Shown here: piece after piece, positions 1-9,850 of the stretch
Numbering within the stretch: position 1 is the stretch's first letter
Layout of the letters: the number at the start of each line of letters is the position of its first letter
Translations under genes and position numbers: made by a program
Notes under the pieces: model-generated
What the model saw: the letters and a program-made list of their open reading frames with translations, nothing else
Databases searched by the model: none
Told to the model about the DNA's origin: nothing
DNA from: DATJUF01 sp035524095
Lineage (GTDB): Bacteria; Desulfobacterota; Binatia; Binatales; Binataceae
Direction of reading: 5' to 3'
DNA: 64,000 nucleotides
Assembly (NCBI GenBank): GCA_035524095.1
Contig: DATKPK010000134.1
Span: forward strand, 1 to 64,000

Positions 1-172
1 ATCGTCTTAGCTAGTTCTGTGTTTGCGAGAGGAACGAAAAGCATCGCCGATCGGCTTCAGACGCCTGAAAAGCGTCTAAGCTAAGCGGATTTAGGAGTAG
101 TGAGCGAAGGAAGGTCGGCGATTTGACGGTCGGAAGTTAGATCGGTTGGACTCAGTTATCGGAAGCGCAATC

Positions 173-1750
173 TTAGGGTGGCGCGCAAGTAATGTTGTTT
201 TCGCGAGGTAAGGGCAATTCAAGTGGCGAAAGGCCGACTTGAGCGATTGTTCGATTCGCATGCTGAAAGGTCCATCGCGGATCCTTTTGAACTCGCTCGA
301 GCAGACGGTCTTCGAGCAACCGGCCGCTGCCGTCGTACAAGCCTTGCTCGATTTCTTCAAGGAACGGGACATACTCTCGGATTCCCTTCTCGATATCGCG
401 CCAAAGCCATCTATGACCGGCTCTCCATTTCGCGTCCCAATATTTTCCGCGCCTAAGCGCGTGGAAAGCACGTCTAGGCGCATAGATTGTGCGAAACGCT
501 TTGACGATCGTACGCTGCAGCACCGACGGCGGCATGTTCTTCGGATAGTGCGTGACAAAGTTGCCGTCGCAATAGCGCCATCCCTTGAAGATGCTGCGGT
601 ACCACGGCACGATTGTCGAATAACCAAATAGCTGTTCCGGAAAATGACCCCAGATGGGAAAGAAGTACGCGCTCGCCAAGTCCTGCTCGACGACGAAGCG
701 TGCGGTCGCCTCGATGCTCTCCTTGGTATCGGTGTCGGCGCCGACCACGAATGAACCAGCGATGTGAAAATCGAAAGAATGCAGCTTTTGAATTGCTTTC
801 TCGATTTGGCCAAGCGTCTGACGCTTGTCATAGGCTGTAAGCGTGTCCGGCTGCACCGACTCATAGCCTTGGTAGACTTGCGTAATTCCGGCCTGACGCA
901 TCAAGTTGAGCAACTCGTCGTCGCGCGCAATCTCGACGCGGGCAAAGACCAGCATATTCAAATCGAGGTCCGCTGCGATAATCGCGCGTAGCAGTTGCTT
1001 GGTATCGTAGCGATTAGCACCGAAATCATTGTCGACGAATAGCAAGTCCCGGCCGTAGCGCCGTTTATCTTTCAGATCATTGACGACGCTCGTAATCGAA
1101 CGCTTGCGGTAGCCCGTCGGATACATCGTATTGACGATGCAAAAGCGGCATTTGAAATGACATCCGCGCGACGCCTGCGCGGTCATCCACGAAAGCCGCC
1201 GCTGCCGTATCATGTCGAGCCATGAAAGAGGCTTGTAGCCTTCGATTAGTGCGAAATCCGGTATCGTGTCGAATCGCCCTGGTCCCGGGCGAGGCGCTGT
1301 ACGGATCGTTTCATCGCCGCGCCGAAAGGCAATTCCTGCAACTCCCGCCGGATCGCCACCGCTCCGCAGCGTCTCGACCAATTCGACGATCGTCTCGTCG
1401 CCTTCACCCAGCACTACATAGTCACAATAGTCGAGGCTCGATTCAGGAAAATAGGTTGCATGCGTTCCACCAAAAATCACCGGCAGCCCTAATTCGGCAC
1501 GAATCCGGCTGGCCAACTGATAAACCTTGTCGGCGCCAGCGCAAAGCGACGAGAAGCAAACCAGGTCTGATTCCGCGATCCGTTTCCACTCGGGCGCTTT
1601 GACGTGCTCAATGTAGACCGTGACGTCGTAGCCGGCTTCCTTCAGAATCGTTCCGATCAAGGGCATGCCGTAATCAGGCATCACCGAACGGTACAGTAGA
1701 TCAGGGAATTCGCCGCCCAGCTGAATACAGATGATCTTGCGGATATCCAA
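173..1750 (-). CDS. B12-binding-domain radical SAM protein
   Basis: A 525-residue protein with a cobalamin-binding-like N-terminal half (about residues 5-130; it lacks an obvious DxHxxG His) followed by a radical SAM domain. The 4Fe-4S motif CHFKCRFC places the ligands at C197, C201 and C204. The C-terminal 200 residues hold no motif I recognise. Proteins of this layout methylate or rearrange unreactive carbons, for example in hopanoid, bacteriochlorophyll or natural-product pathways, but the substrate here cannot be told. The start appears to be TTG, 10 nt after the stop of the large cyclase-like gene, so the two are probably co-transcribed. Family call is strong; function is unknown. Confidence 0.85.
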   Translation of the reverse strand: MDIRKIICIQLGGEFPDLLYRSVMPDYGMPLIGTILKEAGYDVTVYIEHVKAPEWKRIAESDLVCFSSLCAGADKVYQLASRIRAELGLPVIFGGTHATYFPESSLDYCDYVVLGEGDETIVELVETLRSGGDPAGVAGIAFRRGDETIRTAPRPGPGRFDTIPDFALIEGYKPLSWLDMIRQRRLSWMTAQASRGCHFKCRFCIVNTMYPTGYRKRSITSVVNDLKDKRRYGRDLLFVDNDFGANRYDTKQLLRAIIAADLDLNMLVFARVEIARDDELLNLMRQAGITQVYQGYESVQPDTLTAYDKRQTLGQIEKAIQKLHSFDFHIAGSFVVGADTDTKESIEATARFVVEQDLASAYFFPIWGHFPEQLFGYSTIVPWYRSIFKGWRYCDGNFVTHYPKNMPPSVLQRTIVKAFRTIYAPRRAFHALRRGKYWDAKWRAGHRWLWRDIEKGIREYVPFLEEIEQGLYDGSGRLLEDRLLERVQKDPRWTFQHANRTIAQVGLSPLELPLPRENNITCAPP

Positions 1751-1760
1751 TTGAGTATTT

Positions 1761-4700
1761 CTAGCCTAGCTCGGCTAGCATCGTGCGCGCATTTTCGAGG
1801 TCACGGGTGTCAAACCCTTCCGCGAACCATCCGCGAATTTTGGCGAGCTGATCCTTGGCTTCGTGCCGGTTACCCTGATCGCGTAGAACCCGGCTGAGCG
1901 CAATCGCCGCACGCAACTCAGCCGCCTTGGCCTGCTGGGCGCGGGCGATGCGCAACGCTTCGTGCAAATGCCTCGTAGCCTCGTGCAGATTGTCGTGCGA
2001 CACGCGATGCAGCAACTCACCCTTGATCCGGTAAAGGTCGGCCGCCTCGAAATTCCGCAGCCGATTTTTGTCGACGATAGCCAGCGCTTCTTCCAGTACC
2101 TTCAGCCCGGTCTCGGGCTGCCCCGCGTCACCGTAGACCTCACCCAGCAATCCGAGGAAATGTGGCCTTACGATCTCGGCCCCGATCGCGCGATAGCGTG
2201 ACAACCCCTGCGGAATCATTGCGATCCCTTCGTCATGCCGGCCCATCCGCGCAAAGGCCCAGCCTCGCATAACGACACCGCTGGCCTCCCACAATGGGAA
2301 GCCATGTTCGCCAGAAATCTTCAGGGCCCTTTCGGCGCACCGGAGAGTGTTCTCAATATCGCCGCGCTGGCCATAGAAAATCGACGCGAAGACCGCAGCG
2401 AAACCCTGGCTGAACGGATGTGCGGTCTCATCTGCCAATTCGAGTGCCTGTTGAATCTTGGTCAAAGCCTGCGCCGGATAGCCCAGGTAGCCAAGCAACC
2501 AGCCTTCATAGGAAAGGCATGCAACACCAGGCTCTTGCCCATAGAGATAAGCATGCGAACTGTGCCGCTCCTTATCGTAGAGCGCGTTCATGCGCTGGAA
2601 CTGCTCGCGCGCGTCGCCGAAGTCGCCAAGGTAGAAAAGCGCAGCCCCTACTGCGTAATGCCCTTCGATCAGGAAATGATCGTCGCCGGTACTCTGCGCG
2701 AGCCGCAGCATCTGCTCGCCGAGTTCGTGGGCAGTCTCAATCTCGCCATGCACGAGGTAATACGAACGCATGCGGAAGAGGACCGGGAACAGGCTTGGGG
2801 TCTCGCCCAGTTGCTGGCATAGCTCGCGCGCCCGTGTATATGTCGCGGCTACTTCCGGTGCTGAAAAACCTTTCGTTGCGATTAAGGGGGCACCTAACGT
2901 GATACGCATCGTCAATTCGAGCTGCGCACGCTGAATCGTGTCAGGCATGGTAGCCAGCAAATTGAGACCGGTAGTCAGGTGGTTGACCGCCTCCTTGTTC
3001 GCTGAACGGCGCGCCGCACGTTCGCCCGCCCGCTGCCAATAGTCAATCGCTTTATCTTTGTAGTTCGCCGCAGTGAAATGATGCGCCAGTAATTCCGGCT
3101 GAGCCTCGGCTACCAGTGGAAATCTTTCTTCGAGCACCCGCGCGATATGCAGATGAGTCTGCGTACGGCGGCTGCGCAACAATGATTCGTAGGCAGCTTC
3201 TTGAATCAACGCATGCTTGAAATAGTAAGTCGCCTCGGGCGGGATACCGTGTTGAAAGAGTAATTCCGCGCCGACCAGTGCGCCGAGACCGTTGCGCAGC
3301 GCCGCTTCATCGATACCCGATACTGCACGAATCAGGCTGTAACTGAATTCGCGACCCAGCGTAGCTCCGAGTTGCGCGATCTCGCGCACCATCGATAGCC
3401 GATCCAGCCGCGCCATCAGCGAATCATGCAGCGTCGAGGGAATTGCCAATGACGGCAGCGGTCCGGCCAATTCGTACTGGCCGTCCCGTTCGTTCAGCAT
3501 TCCCGACTCGACCACCATCTTGACCAGTTCTTCGACGAACAACGGCACGCCGTCAGTCTTGCTGACGATCTGGTCTATCACCTCACCCGGCAGCCGCTTA
3601 TCACCGGTAAGCGCATTGATAATCAGCTCGACCTCGCGCTGATTCAGCCGGTTTAGCATCAGGTGAGGAGCGCCTTCCGGCTGATTCCATTGTCCGAGGA
3701 ATTCCGGGCGGGCTGTCGCCAGAACGAGCAGCGGATACGCCTTGGTATGTGACGTCAGCAGATTAAAAAGTTCGAGCGTCGAGGGGTCGGCCCAATGCAG
3801 ATCCTCCCATACCGTGAGCACCGGTCCGGATACCGTCTCATTCAGCATTAGTTCAAGCAGCAGCTTGTGCGTGCGTTCGCGCTGGCGCTGCGGAGTCAGG
3901 TCGGATTGGGGGTAACGCGGGTTTTCGGGAATCGAAAGTAATGCCGCAAATAGCGGATAAACCTCGCTCAGCGGCAACTTCTGCTTGCGCAACGCCTCCT
4001 CGAGTCGGCTTGGACGCTCCTCTTCTGGCACCTCTCGTCCGATCCCGTAAAGCCGCTGCAGGTGCTCAACGATCGGGTAGTATGCGCTGTTGCGATGGTA
4101 TTGCGAGCAGCGGAACTCGACGCGCAAGCGCCCTTCGCCTGCCACCCGCTCTTTGAGTTCCTGCGCCAGCCGTGATTTGCCGATACCGGGCTCGCCGCTG
4201 ACCAGCATGACCTGACCCCGGCCCTGTTTCGCTTCGTTCCACGCTTCGTTCAGTTGCTCAAATTCGCCTGCGCGGCCGACCAGCGCATTGAGCCCACTCC
4301 TGCTGACGACTTCAAACCGATCATGCGCCCCGCTCTCGCCGGCCACGCGATACATCTCGATTGGCGCAACGATTCCCTTGAGTTGCTCTGCGCCCTTGGC
4401 TTCGCAGATGAAGTAGCCCTCGACCAGCTTGTACGACGCGCCGCTGATCATCACGCTGTCAGGCGGAGTGTACGCTTGCAGCCGCGCGGCGATATTCGGC
4501 GTTTCGCCAACTACGCCCGCCGGATCGACATAAGAACCCGCGCCGATTTCGCTCACCACCGCCAGCCCAGTATGAACGCCTATACGCACCCGCAGCGGCA
4601 ACTCGCGCATCGCGGCATAAAGGCTTTGCAGACGGTGGTTTAGTTTCGGTAGCGCCGCGATAATCGAAAGAGCGGCCTGAATCGCTCGCCGCGGATCATT

Positions 4701-5168
4701 CTCACGCGCTTGCGGATAGCCGAAATAGCTTAGGATCCCGTCACCGAGATAACGCGCGATATAGCCACCATGCCGATTGATCTCCTCGGTGCCGACCGTC
4801 TGGTAGGCGCGCATCACTTCGCCGTACTCTTCGAGATCCAATTGTTGCGACAGATGGGTTGAGTCCACCACGTCGCAGAATACCACTGTGATCTGACGAC
4901 GCTCGCCCGACGGCAGACCACCGGAGGCGAAGGCTCCAAGCTTGGTTAGCGGCGCGCTTCCACTATTCTCACTGGGTGATGGCGCAAACGTCTCCGGTGA
5001 ACCCGCGTGGATAGCATCCAATCCACGGCCACAACCGCCACAAAAGCGGTCGTTCGATTCATTGACGAAACCGCATCCGGGACACGGGTGCATCGCCAGC
5101 GAATGGCCGCAGGCCGCGCAGAACTTGCGCCCGGCCTTGTTCTCGGTCCCGCATTGGAGACACCGCAT
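1761..5168 (-). CDS. Zinc-ribbon / class III nucleotide cyclase / ATPase / TPR signalling protein
   Basis: An 1135-residue multidomain protein. Two zinc ribbons come first (C3, C6, C17, C20 and C29, C32, C43, C46), then a class III adenylate/guanylate cyclase domain at about 90-275 with the metal aspartates in FCDVVDST (D99) and the YLGDG turn (D143). A P-loop ATPase module follows (SGEPGIGKS at 324-332), then a long TPR-like helical region from about 720 to the end. This is the familiar cyclase-AAA-TPR regulator family. It probably makes cAMP or cGMP, or acts as a signal-gated scaffold. No membrane segment is visible, so a cytoplasmic location is likely. It sits 10 nt upstream of the radical SAM gene. 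Catalytic activity is not proven by sequence alone. Confidence 0.88.
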   Translation of the reverse strand: MRCLQCGTENKAGRKFCAACGHSLAMHPCPGCGFVNESNDRFCGGCGRGLDAIHAGSPETFAPSPSENSGSAPLTKLGAFASGGLPSGERRQITVVFCDVVDSTHLSQQLDLEEYGEVMRAYQTVGTEEINRHGGYIARYLGDGILSYFGYPQARENDPRRAIQAALSIIAALPKLNHRLQSLYAAMRELPLRVRIGVHTGLAVVSEIGAGSYVDPAGVVGETPNIAARLQAYTPPDSVMISGASYKLVEGYFICEAKGAEQLKGIVAPIEMYRVAGESGAHDRFEVVSRSGLNALVGRAGEFEQLNEAWNEAKQGRGQVMLVSGEPGIGKSRLAQELKERVAGEGRLRVEFRCSQYHRNSAYYPIVEHLQRLYGIGREVPEEERPSRLEEALRKQKLPLSEVYPLFAALLSIPENPRYPQSDLTPQRQRERTHKLLLELMLNETVSGPVLTVWEDLHWADPSTLELFNLLTSHTKAYPLLVLATARPEFLGQWNQPEGAPHLMLNRLNQREVELIINALTGDKRLPGEVIDQIVSKTDGVPLFVEELVKMVVESGMLNERDGQYELAGPLPSLAIPSTLHDSLMARLDRLSMVREIAQLGATLGREFSYSLIRAVSGIDEAALRNGLGALVGAELLFQHGIPPEATYYFKHALIQEAAYESLLRSRRTQTHLHIARVLEERFPLVAEAQPELLAHHFTAANYKDKAIDYWQRAGERAARRSANKEAVNHLTTGLNLLATMPDTIQRAQLELTMRITLGAPLIATKGFSAPEVAATYTRARELCQQLGETPSLFPVLFRMRSYYLVHGEIETAHELGEQMLRLAQSTGDDHFLIEGHYAVGAALFYLGDFGDAREQFQRMNALYDKERHSSHAYLYGQEPGVACLSYEGWLLGYLGYPAQALTKIQQALELADETAHPFSQGFAAVFASIFYGQRGDIENTLRCAERALKISGEHGFPLWEASGVVMRGWAFARMGRHDEGIAMIPQGLSRYRAIGAEIVRPHFLGLLGEVYGDAGQPETGLKVLEEALAIVDKNRLRNFEAADLYRIKGELLHRVSHDNLHEATRHLHEALRIARAQQAKAAELRAAIALSRVLRDQGNRHEAKDQLAKIRGWFAEGFDTRDLENARTMLAELG

Positions 5169-5445
5169 AGGTTCTACGTCTTGCGCTATAGCAACTCAGC
5201 GCTACTTCAAGCACCCCTTCAGTTGACGATCAGTCGTGCACGGTGATTCAACCACAGGCTGTCATCCGACGCCACAAAAATCGTGATAATCTTGCATAAT
5301 CCGCTAGTTAGCAGAAAGTGGCTTGATGTCCCACCGGTGACGCCCGAGGCCGCAAACAATGCTGCTACGGACGATGCGGTATTCCGCCGTCGCCCGTAGC
5401 TTTCAGCTATATTTTCTCGTCAGCCAGTTTACCCGGCTCGCAAGA

Positions 5446-6135
5446 TTAGTGGCGCTCGAACTGTTTGGCGCCGTACAGAATCGACCGCGCCTCCTCGTCG
5501 AGCGGTTGCTGCGGCAGGTCGGCCATCACCGCGAGCCCTCGTTTGACCGCGGGCCGCTCGGCGATCGCCTCCAGCCAGCGCTTGAGACTGGGCCGCTTGT
5601 CTAATTCCTCAGGCTCACGCTTGATAGCCCGTGCCCAGGGAAAAGTCGCTATATCAGCGATCGAATAATCGCCCGCCAGATATAGCGCCTCGCTCAGACG
5701 TTTATCCATCACATTGGCTAGCCGATGAGATTCATTGGTGTAGCGCTCTATCGCGTAGGGTATTTTCTCCGGAGCCGCGTTGCGGAAGTGACCTGCTTGT
5801 CCCATCATTGGGCCGACCCCAGCCATCTGGAACATCAGCCATTGGATGGTGGTATACCGTTCCACCGGTTCTTTAGGCAGGAGCTCGCCGGTCTTATCGG
5901 CCAAATAGATAAGAATCGCACCAGATTCGAACAATGCTAGCGGCTTACCGCCCGGACCTTCACGATCTACAATCGCCGGCATCCGATTATTAGGGCTGAT
6001 TTTCAGGAACTCATGCTTGAACTGTTCACCCTTCCGGATATCGACCGGTACGATGCGGTAGTCGAGTCCGGTCTCTTCGAGGAAGATAGTGATCTTGTGA
6101 CCGTTGGGTGTCGGCCAGTAATACAAGTCAATCAT
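5446..6135 (-). CDS. Glutathione S-transferase, YghU/YfcG (Ure2-like) type
   Basis: 229 residues with an N-terminal thioredoxin fold (YYWPTPNGHKITIFLEE near the start, SPNNRMPAI with the cis-proline, and FESGAILIYLA for glutathione binding) and an all-helical C-terminal domain. The pattern is that of the Nu-class or Ure2-like GSTs, which have disulfide-bond oxidoreductase or peroxidase activity with glutathione. It is transcribed divergently from the SDR gene across about 210 bp. The length is normal for the family. The exact substrate is unknown. Confidence 0.88.
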   Translation of the reverse strand: MIDLYYWPTPNGHKITIFLEETGLDYRIVPVDIRKGEQFKHEFLKISPNNRMPAIVDREGPGGKPLALFESGAILIYLADKTGELLPKEPVERYTTIQWLMFQMAGVGPMMGQAGHFRNAAPEKIPYAIERYTNESHRLANVMDKRLSEALYLAGDYSIADIATFPWARAIKREPEELDKRPSLKRWLEAIAERPAVKRGLAVMADLPQQPLDEEARSILYGAKQFERH

Positions 6136-6345
6136 GGAAGTGCTCCTTTATGTCCTGTTGCTCAGACCGAAGCTCAATACTTCGCCCATCAGTGCGCTCA
6201 TTGGACGCCCTACGCCAATGCTGACACTCTACGGCAACTCCACGCGCGGATAATAGCCGAAGCCGGTGAATTTTCCTTGTGGTCCGGCGCTCATCAAGGA
6301 GCCTCTTACTATGTTAGATAACGCGAAATTCTCCACAGGAGCAGC

Positions 6346-7170
6346 ATGATGAACAGGCTTGAAGGTAAAGTTGCAGTGATTACTGGCGGCGCCAGCGGGA
6401 TGGGCCGGGCGACCTCCATACGTTTCGCGGCTGAAGGTGCTGCGGTAGTCGTCGCCGACCTCAACTCACAAGGCGCCGAAAACGTGATTTCCGAAATCGC
6501 CGCGGCCGGTGGACGCGCCGTCTATCAGCGTACCGACGTCAGCAGCGAAGCGGATATCAAGGCGCTGATTGATCGTGCCGTCCGCGAATACGGCCGCCTC
6601 GATATCACCTACAATAACGCTGGCATCGGTGGCGCTACCGGCCATCTCGAAGAAGTCACCGTCGAGGATTGGGACAAGACTTTCCACGTCCTCACCCGCG
6701 CTGTCTTCCTCGGCATCAAGCACTCGGTTGGCGCGATGCGCAAAGTCGGTGGCGGCTCGATTATCTCGACCTCATCGGTCGCCGGCTTAAAGGGCGCCGC
6801 GGGTTTGAGCGCCTATAGTGCGGCGAAAGCTGCCGTGGTCAACCTCACCGAAAGCGCCGCCATTGAATACGGCCGCGATCGTATTCGCGTTAACTGCATC
6901 TGTCCTGGAGGTGTGATCACGCCTCTGGTCTATCGAGGCCAGCCCGGCGGTGAAGAAGCTGCGACCAAGAATATGGCCAAGCAACAGCCGATTCCGCGCG
7001 CCGGACGCCCCGAGGATATCGCTGCGATGGCGCTCTTCCTCGCCAGCGACGAATCCGAATGGGTCACCGGCACCGCGATGGTGGTCGATGGCGGTATGGT
7101 TACCGGCAACGCGCGCATCTTCTTTGGACGCGGCTTTTCGGGCCCGTCCTTTGAGCGCAAAGAACGCTGA
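6346..7170 (+). CDS. Short-chain dehydrogenase/reductase
   Basis: A classical SDR of 274 residues. It has the cofactor glycine motif TGGASGMG (13-20), the structural NNAG (90-93) and the catalytic Ser, Tyr and Lys at about S143, Y157 and K161 (YSAAK). The Asp after the second strand (VVVADLN) suggests preference for NAD. The C-terminal tail is longer than usual (about 20 extra residues after VVDGGM). The ATG at 6346 has AGGAG a few bases upstream. It converges with the DUF952 gene with an 8 bp gap. The substrate is probably an alcohol or steroid-like hydroxyl group, but this is not determinable here. Confidence 0.92.
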   Translation: MMNRLEGKVAVITGGASGMGRATSIRFAAEGAAVVVADLNSQGAENVISEIAAAGGRAVYQRTDVSSEADIKALIDRAVREYGRLDITYNNAGIGGATGHLEEVTVEDWDKTFHVLTRAVFLGIKHSVGAMRKVGGGSIISTSSVAGLKGAAGLSAYSAAKAAVVNLTESAAIEYGRDRIRVNCICPGGVITPLVYRGQPGGEEAATKNMAKQQPIPRAGRPEDIAAMALFLASDESEWVTGTAMVVDGGMVTGNARIFFGRGFSGPSFERKER

Positions 7171-7178
7171 GCTGATTT

Positions 7179-7535
7179 CTATTCGTCGAAAGCGGAAGGC
7201 AACTCGAAGCTGCCGTCCGAGCCGCATGGAAAAGCCTCGGCGCGGATAACCGCGTCGAGGTTAAGCGCTCCATAGATGTGCGGAAAGCGCGATACAGCTC
7301 GTACATCATCAGCCGCAACTGGCGCTTCGTAACGCAACGGCGCGCTGACTTTGCCCTCATCGATTACGAGCAGCATCAGATCTTGCCGACCGCGATAGAA
7401 CAAGTTCGCCGTCGCGATAATCTGTTCGCACGTCGAACAATGGATAAATCCTTCAGCGGCGATACTCGGCGGCGTGTAAACACCGTCGCGTATCGCCACC
7501 TCCCATTCTTCGAGAACCGCGATATGAAAAATCAT
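7179..7535 (-). CDS. DUF952 family protein
   Basis: 118 residues matching the DUF952 pattern: AEGFIHCS near the middle of the N-terminal half, a LLVIDE strand, LRYE, and FPHIYGALN towards the end. The family is a small compact fold of unknown biochemical role, sometimes fused to or neighbouring GNAT or tRNA-related genes. It lies 45 bp upstream of msrB on the same strand. The family call is firm; no function is assigned. Confidence 0.85.
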   Translation of the reverse strand: MIFHIAVLEEWEVAIRDGVYTPPSIAAEGFIHCSTCEQIIATANLFYRGRQDLMLLVIDEGKVSAPLRYEAPVAADDVRAVSRFPHIYGALNLDAVIRAEAFPCGSDGSFELPSAFDE

Positions 7536-7580
7536 TGGCTACTTTCCGTTAGTTCGTCCGGGCTTAGATGAGCGCGCGAC

Positions 7581-8192
7581 TCAAGTCCGCGCCGCAGCCG
7601 CCGGAATGAACTTGAGCGCCGCCGAATTCATGCAATAGCGCAGCCCCGTTGGCTTCGGACCATCATCAAAGACATGCCCCAGATGAGCGTCGCATTCAGC
7701 GCAGCGCACTTCCGTCCGCTCCATAAACAGCGAATGGTCCGGGCGCGTGACGATATTCTGCTGCGCGATTGGAGCCCAGAAACTCGGCCATCCCGTCCCC
7801 GAATCGAATTTCGTATCCGAGCTGAACAGCGCATTGCCGCAGCAGATACAGCGGTAAAGCCCCTTTGCAAAGACCGTATCGTACTGATTATGGAACGGCG
7901 CTTCGGTCCCCGCCTCGCGCGTGACTTCGTATTGCTCGGACGTCAGCTGCTGATGCCATTGCGCGTCGGTCTTGACCACCTTAGCAATCGTCGCTGGTCC
8001 TTTCGGATGGCCGCTGTCGTCGAACTCGATTAGCGTGACGCGCATCACACCACCACCCGGTTCAGTACTTTCTTCGCCAGCCGCCAGTCCCAGCTTCAAT
8101 CCCACCGCGACCAAAGCCGGCACTACGACGGCCCCCACGACAAACGCGCGCCTGGTCACGACCTTCAGTCGGTCATTAACTTGCTGATTCAT
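7581..8192 (-). CDS. msrB: Peptide-methionine (R)-S-oxide reductase with export signal
   Basis: A 203-residue MsrB that reduces the R-sulfoxide of protein methionine. The zinc cysteines are C115, C118, C164 and C167. The catalytic cysteine is C187 in RYCMNS, and the GTGWPSF loop is present. The chosen ATG is preceded by AAGGA at normal spacing; a longer reading frame upstream lacks support. The N-terminus carries a twin-arginine-like stretch (TRRAFVVG at 13-20) followed by a hydrophobic segment to about residue 38, so this copy is probably exported by Tat or anchored in the membrane, unlike the usual cytosolic form. It is divergent from the FAD oxidoreductase gene across about 120 bp. Confidence 0.92.
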   Translation of the reverse strand: MNQQVNDRLKVVTRRAFVVGAVVVPALVAVGLKLGLAAGEESTEPGGGVMRVTLIEFDDSGHPKGPATIAKVVKTDAQWHQQLTSEQYEVTREAGTEAPFHNQYDTVFAKGLYRCICCGNALFSSDTKFDSGTGWPSFWAPIAQQNIVTRPDHSLFMERTEVRCAECDAHLGHVFDDGPKPTGLRYCMNSAALKFIPAAAART

Positions 8193-8311
8193 GTTTGCCT
8201 GGTCCTTCAGGCTCGGGCTTCGCTTTGTTGACTCGGCGATGCATAATAGACCTATTACCCGATAGACTTTAGACGAAACACTCGCCCAATCCATTCGAGT
8301 TAATCTTTTTG

Positions 8312-9730
8312 ATGCCAACAATCGCAATTATTGGGGCCGGCTTCACCGGTTCGATGCTCGCCGTCCATTTGATATCGCGCTCCGATGGGCACCTGCGAGT
8401 CGTTCTAATCGAGAGACGACCCGCTTGCGGTCGCGGCCTCGCCTATTCTACCGCTAACCCTTCTCATCTCCTGAATGTTCCCGCAGGCAAGATGAGCGCG
8501 TTCCCGTCTGACCCGAATCATTTTCTCGCCTGGCTCGGTTCGCGGACGCTGCCTCATAACAATGTTGGCCGGTCATACGGCCCTGGCAGCTTCGTTCCCC
8601 GCCATCTCTACGGTGACTATCTCAGCGCGATAATTGACGGCGCAGCGGAATCCGTCCCATCGCATCGCCTTCAGCGCATCAAGGCCCAAGCCATCGATCT
8701 GTCGCTCAACGCTGACACAGTGCAAATCACGCTGTCGAACGGCGCAACCATTGAAGCCGATCGCGCGGTGCTCGCTCTAGGCAATTTCCCGCCACTCCCG
8801 CCATTCGAAGGCGCTGCGAGCCTGACCGCGAGCGGCCGTTATCTTCCCAATCCGTGGCAACCCGGCACGCTCAACTCGATACCATCCGACGCGGCGGTCG
8901 TCCTCATTGGTGCCGGCCTCACGATGGTTGATATGGCGATTGCACTAATCAACAATGGCCATCGCGGACCCTTGCATGCGATCTCCCGCCACGGCCTCCA
9001 GCCACAGCGTCATCTAACCCCGCCAGCCCCGCCAATACAGCCCTTCAGCCTCGACGAATTGCCTCTGAATGCGCGCGGCTTGTTGCGCGCCGTCCGGCAG
9101 CGTATCCGCACTGAACCCGCCAGCGGCTGGCGATCGGTAATCGACGCGCTGCGGCCTGTCACTCAGGAACTGTGGCGTCGTGCGCCTCACATCGAACGCG
9201 CCCGCTTTCTTCGTCATCTGCAAGCGCGATGGGACGTTCATCGCCACCGGCTCGCACCCGAGATTGCCGCGCAAATCGGCCAAGCGCTTGCCGCCGGTCA
9301 GTTGCACTTCCACTCGGGACGGGTGGCAGCATGTGACGCCACAAACGGAAGCTTGGCCGTACGGCTGCGCACACGAGGCTCGGCTGCTGCTGCTACCTTG
9401 TCCGCTCGATACCTGATCAATTGCACCGGTCCCGCATCCGACTACCGCCGCATCGACGATCCTCTTGTCCGGAGCCTGCTCGCACGCGGCCTCGTGCGTC
9501 CCGATCCATTGCGCCTCGGCCTCGACGTTGATCGCGACCTTCACTTACTCACGCGCGACGGTGCGCCGTCGCATAGGCTTTATGCGACTGGCCCGCTTAC
9601 CAAGGGTGCGGCGTGGGAAATCACCTCTGTGCCCGATCTTCGTGTGCAGGCGGAAAGCCTCGCGCGCCATCTCGCCTCGCCAACGCAGGCTTATGCGGAT
9701 GCCGAGACTGCCACATCATTTTCGTCCTAG
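8312..9730 (+). CDS. FAD/NAD(P)-binding oxidoreductase (lysine-hydroxylase-like fold)
   Basis: A protein of about 472 residues opening with a Rossmann motif (IIGAGFTG) for FAD, then LLNVPAGKMSAFP and a second nucleotide-binding glycine cluster (VVLIGAGLTMVDMAIAL) near residue 200. This is the FAD-NAD(P)-binding family that includes HpyO/YdhS-like proteins. Members are presumed flavin monooxygenases or dehydrogenases; the substrate is unknown. A TTG just upstream is in frame, but the ATG at 8312 is the more natural start. It runs towards the cupin and PRISE reductase genes on the same strand. Confidence 0.82.
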   Translation: MPTIAIIGAGFTGSMLAVHLISRSDGHLRVVLIERRPACGRGLAYSTANPSHLLNVPAGKMSAFPSDPNHFLAWLGSRTLPHNNVGRSYGPGSFVPRHLYGDYLSAIIDGAAESVPSHRLQRIKAQAIDLSLNADTVQITLSNGATIEADRAVLALGNFPPLPPFEGAASLTASGRYLPNPWQPGTLNSIPSDAAVVLIGAGLTMVDMAIALINNGHRGPLHAISRHGLQPQRHLTPPAPPIQPFSLDELPLNARGLLRAVRQRIRTEPASGWRSVIDALRPVTQELWRRAPHIERARFLRHLQARWDVHRHRLAPEIAAQIGQALAAGQLHFHSGRVAACDATNGSLAVRLRTRGSAAAATLSARYLINCTGPASDYRRIDDPLVRSLLARGLVRPDPLRLGLDVDRDLHLLTRDGAPSHRLYATGPLTKGAAWEITSVPDLRVQAESLARHLASPTQAYADAETATSFSS

Positions 9731-9850
9731 CGCGACGCTTTTGCCGATCAGCCCCCCAACTGCTAGCGCCAGCGTTTGCGCATAGCGGTTGCAGCCGCGG
9801 CGGCGCGCGTGGCAACGTTCCATCCACCGAAGTCTCATGGAGCACCGTCG

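Noticed and set aside
59..77. AGACGC-7-GCGTCT inverted repeat at the left edge as a terminator
   Set aside because: A 6 bp stem with no T-run on either strand; too weak to call.
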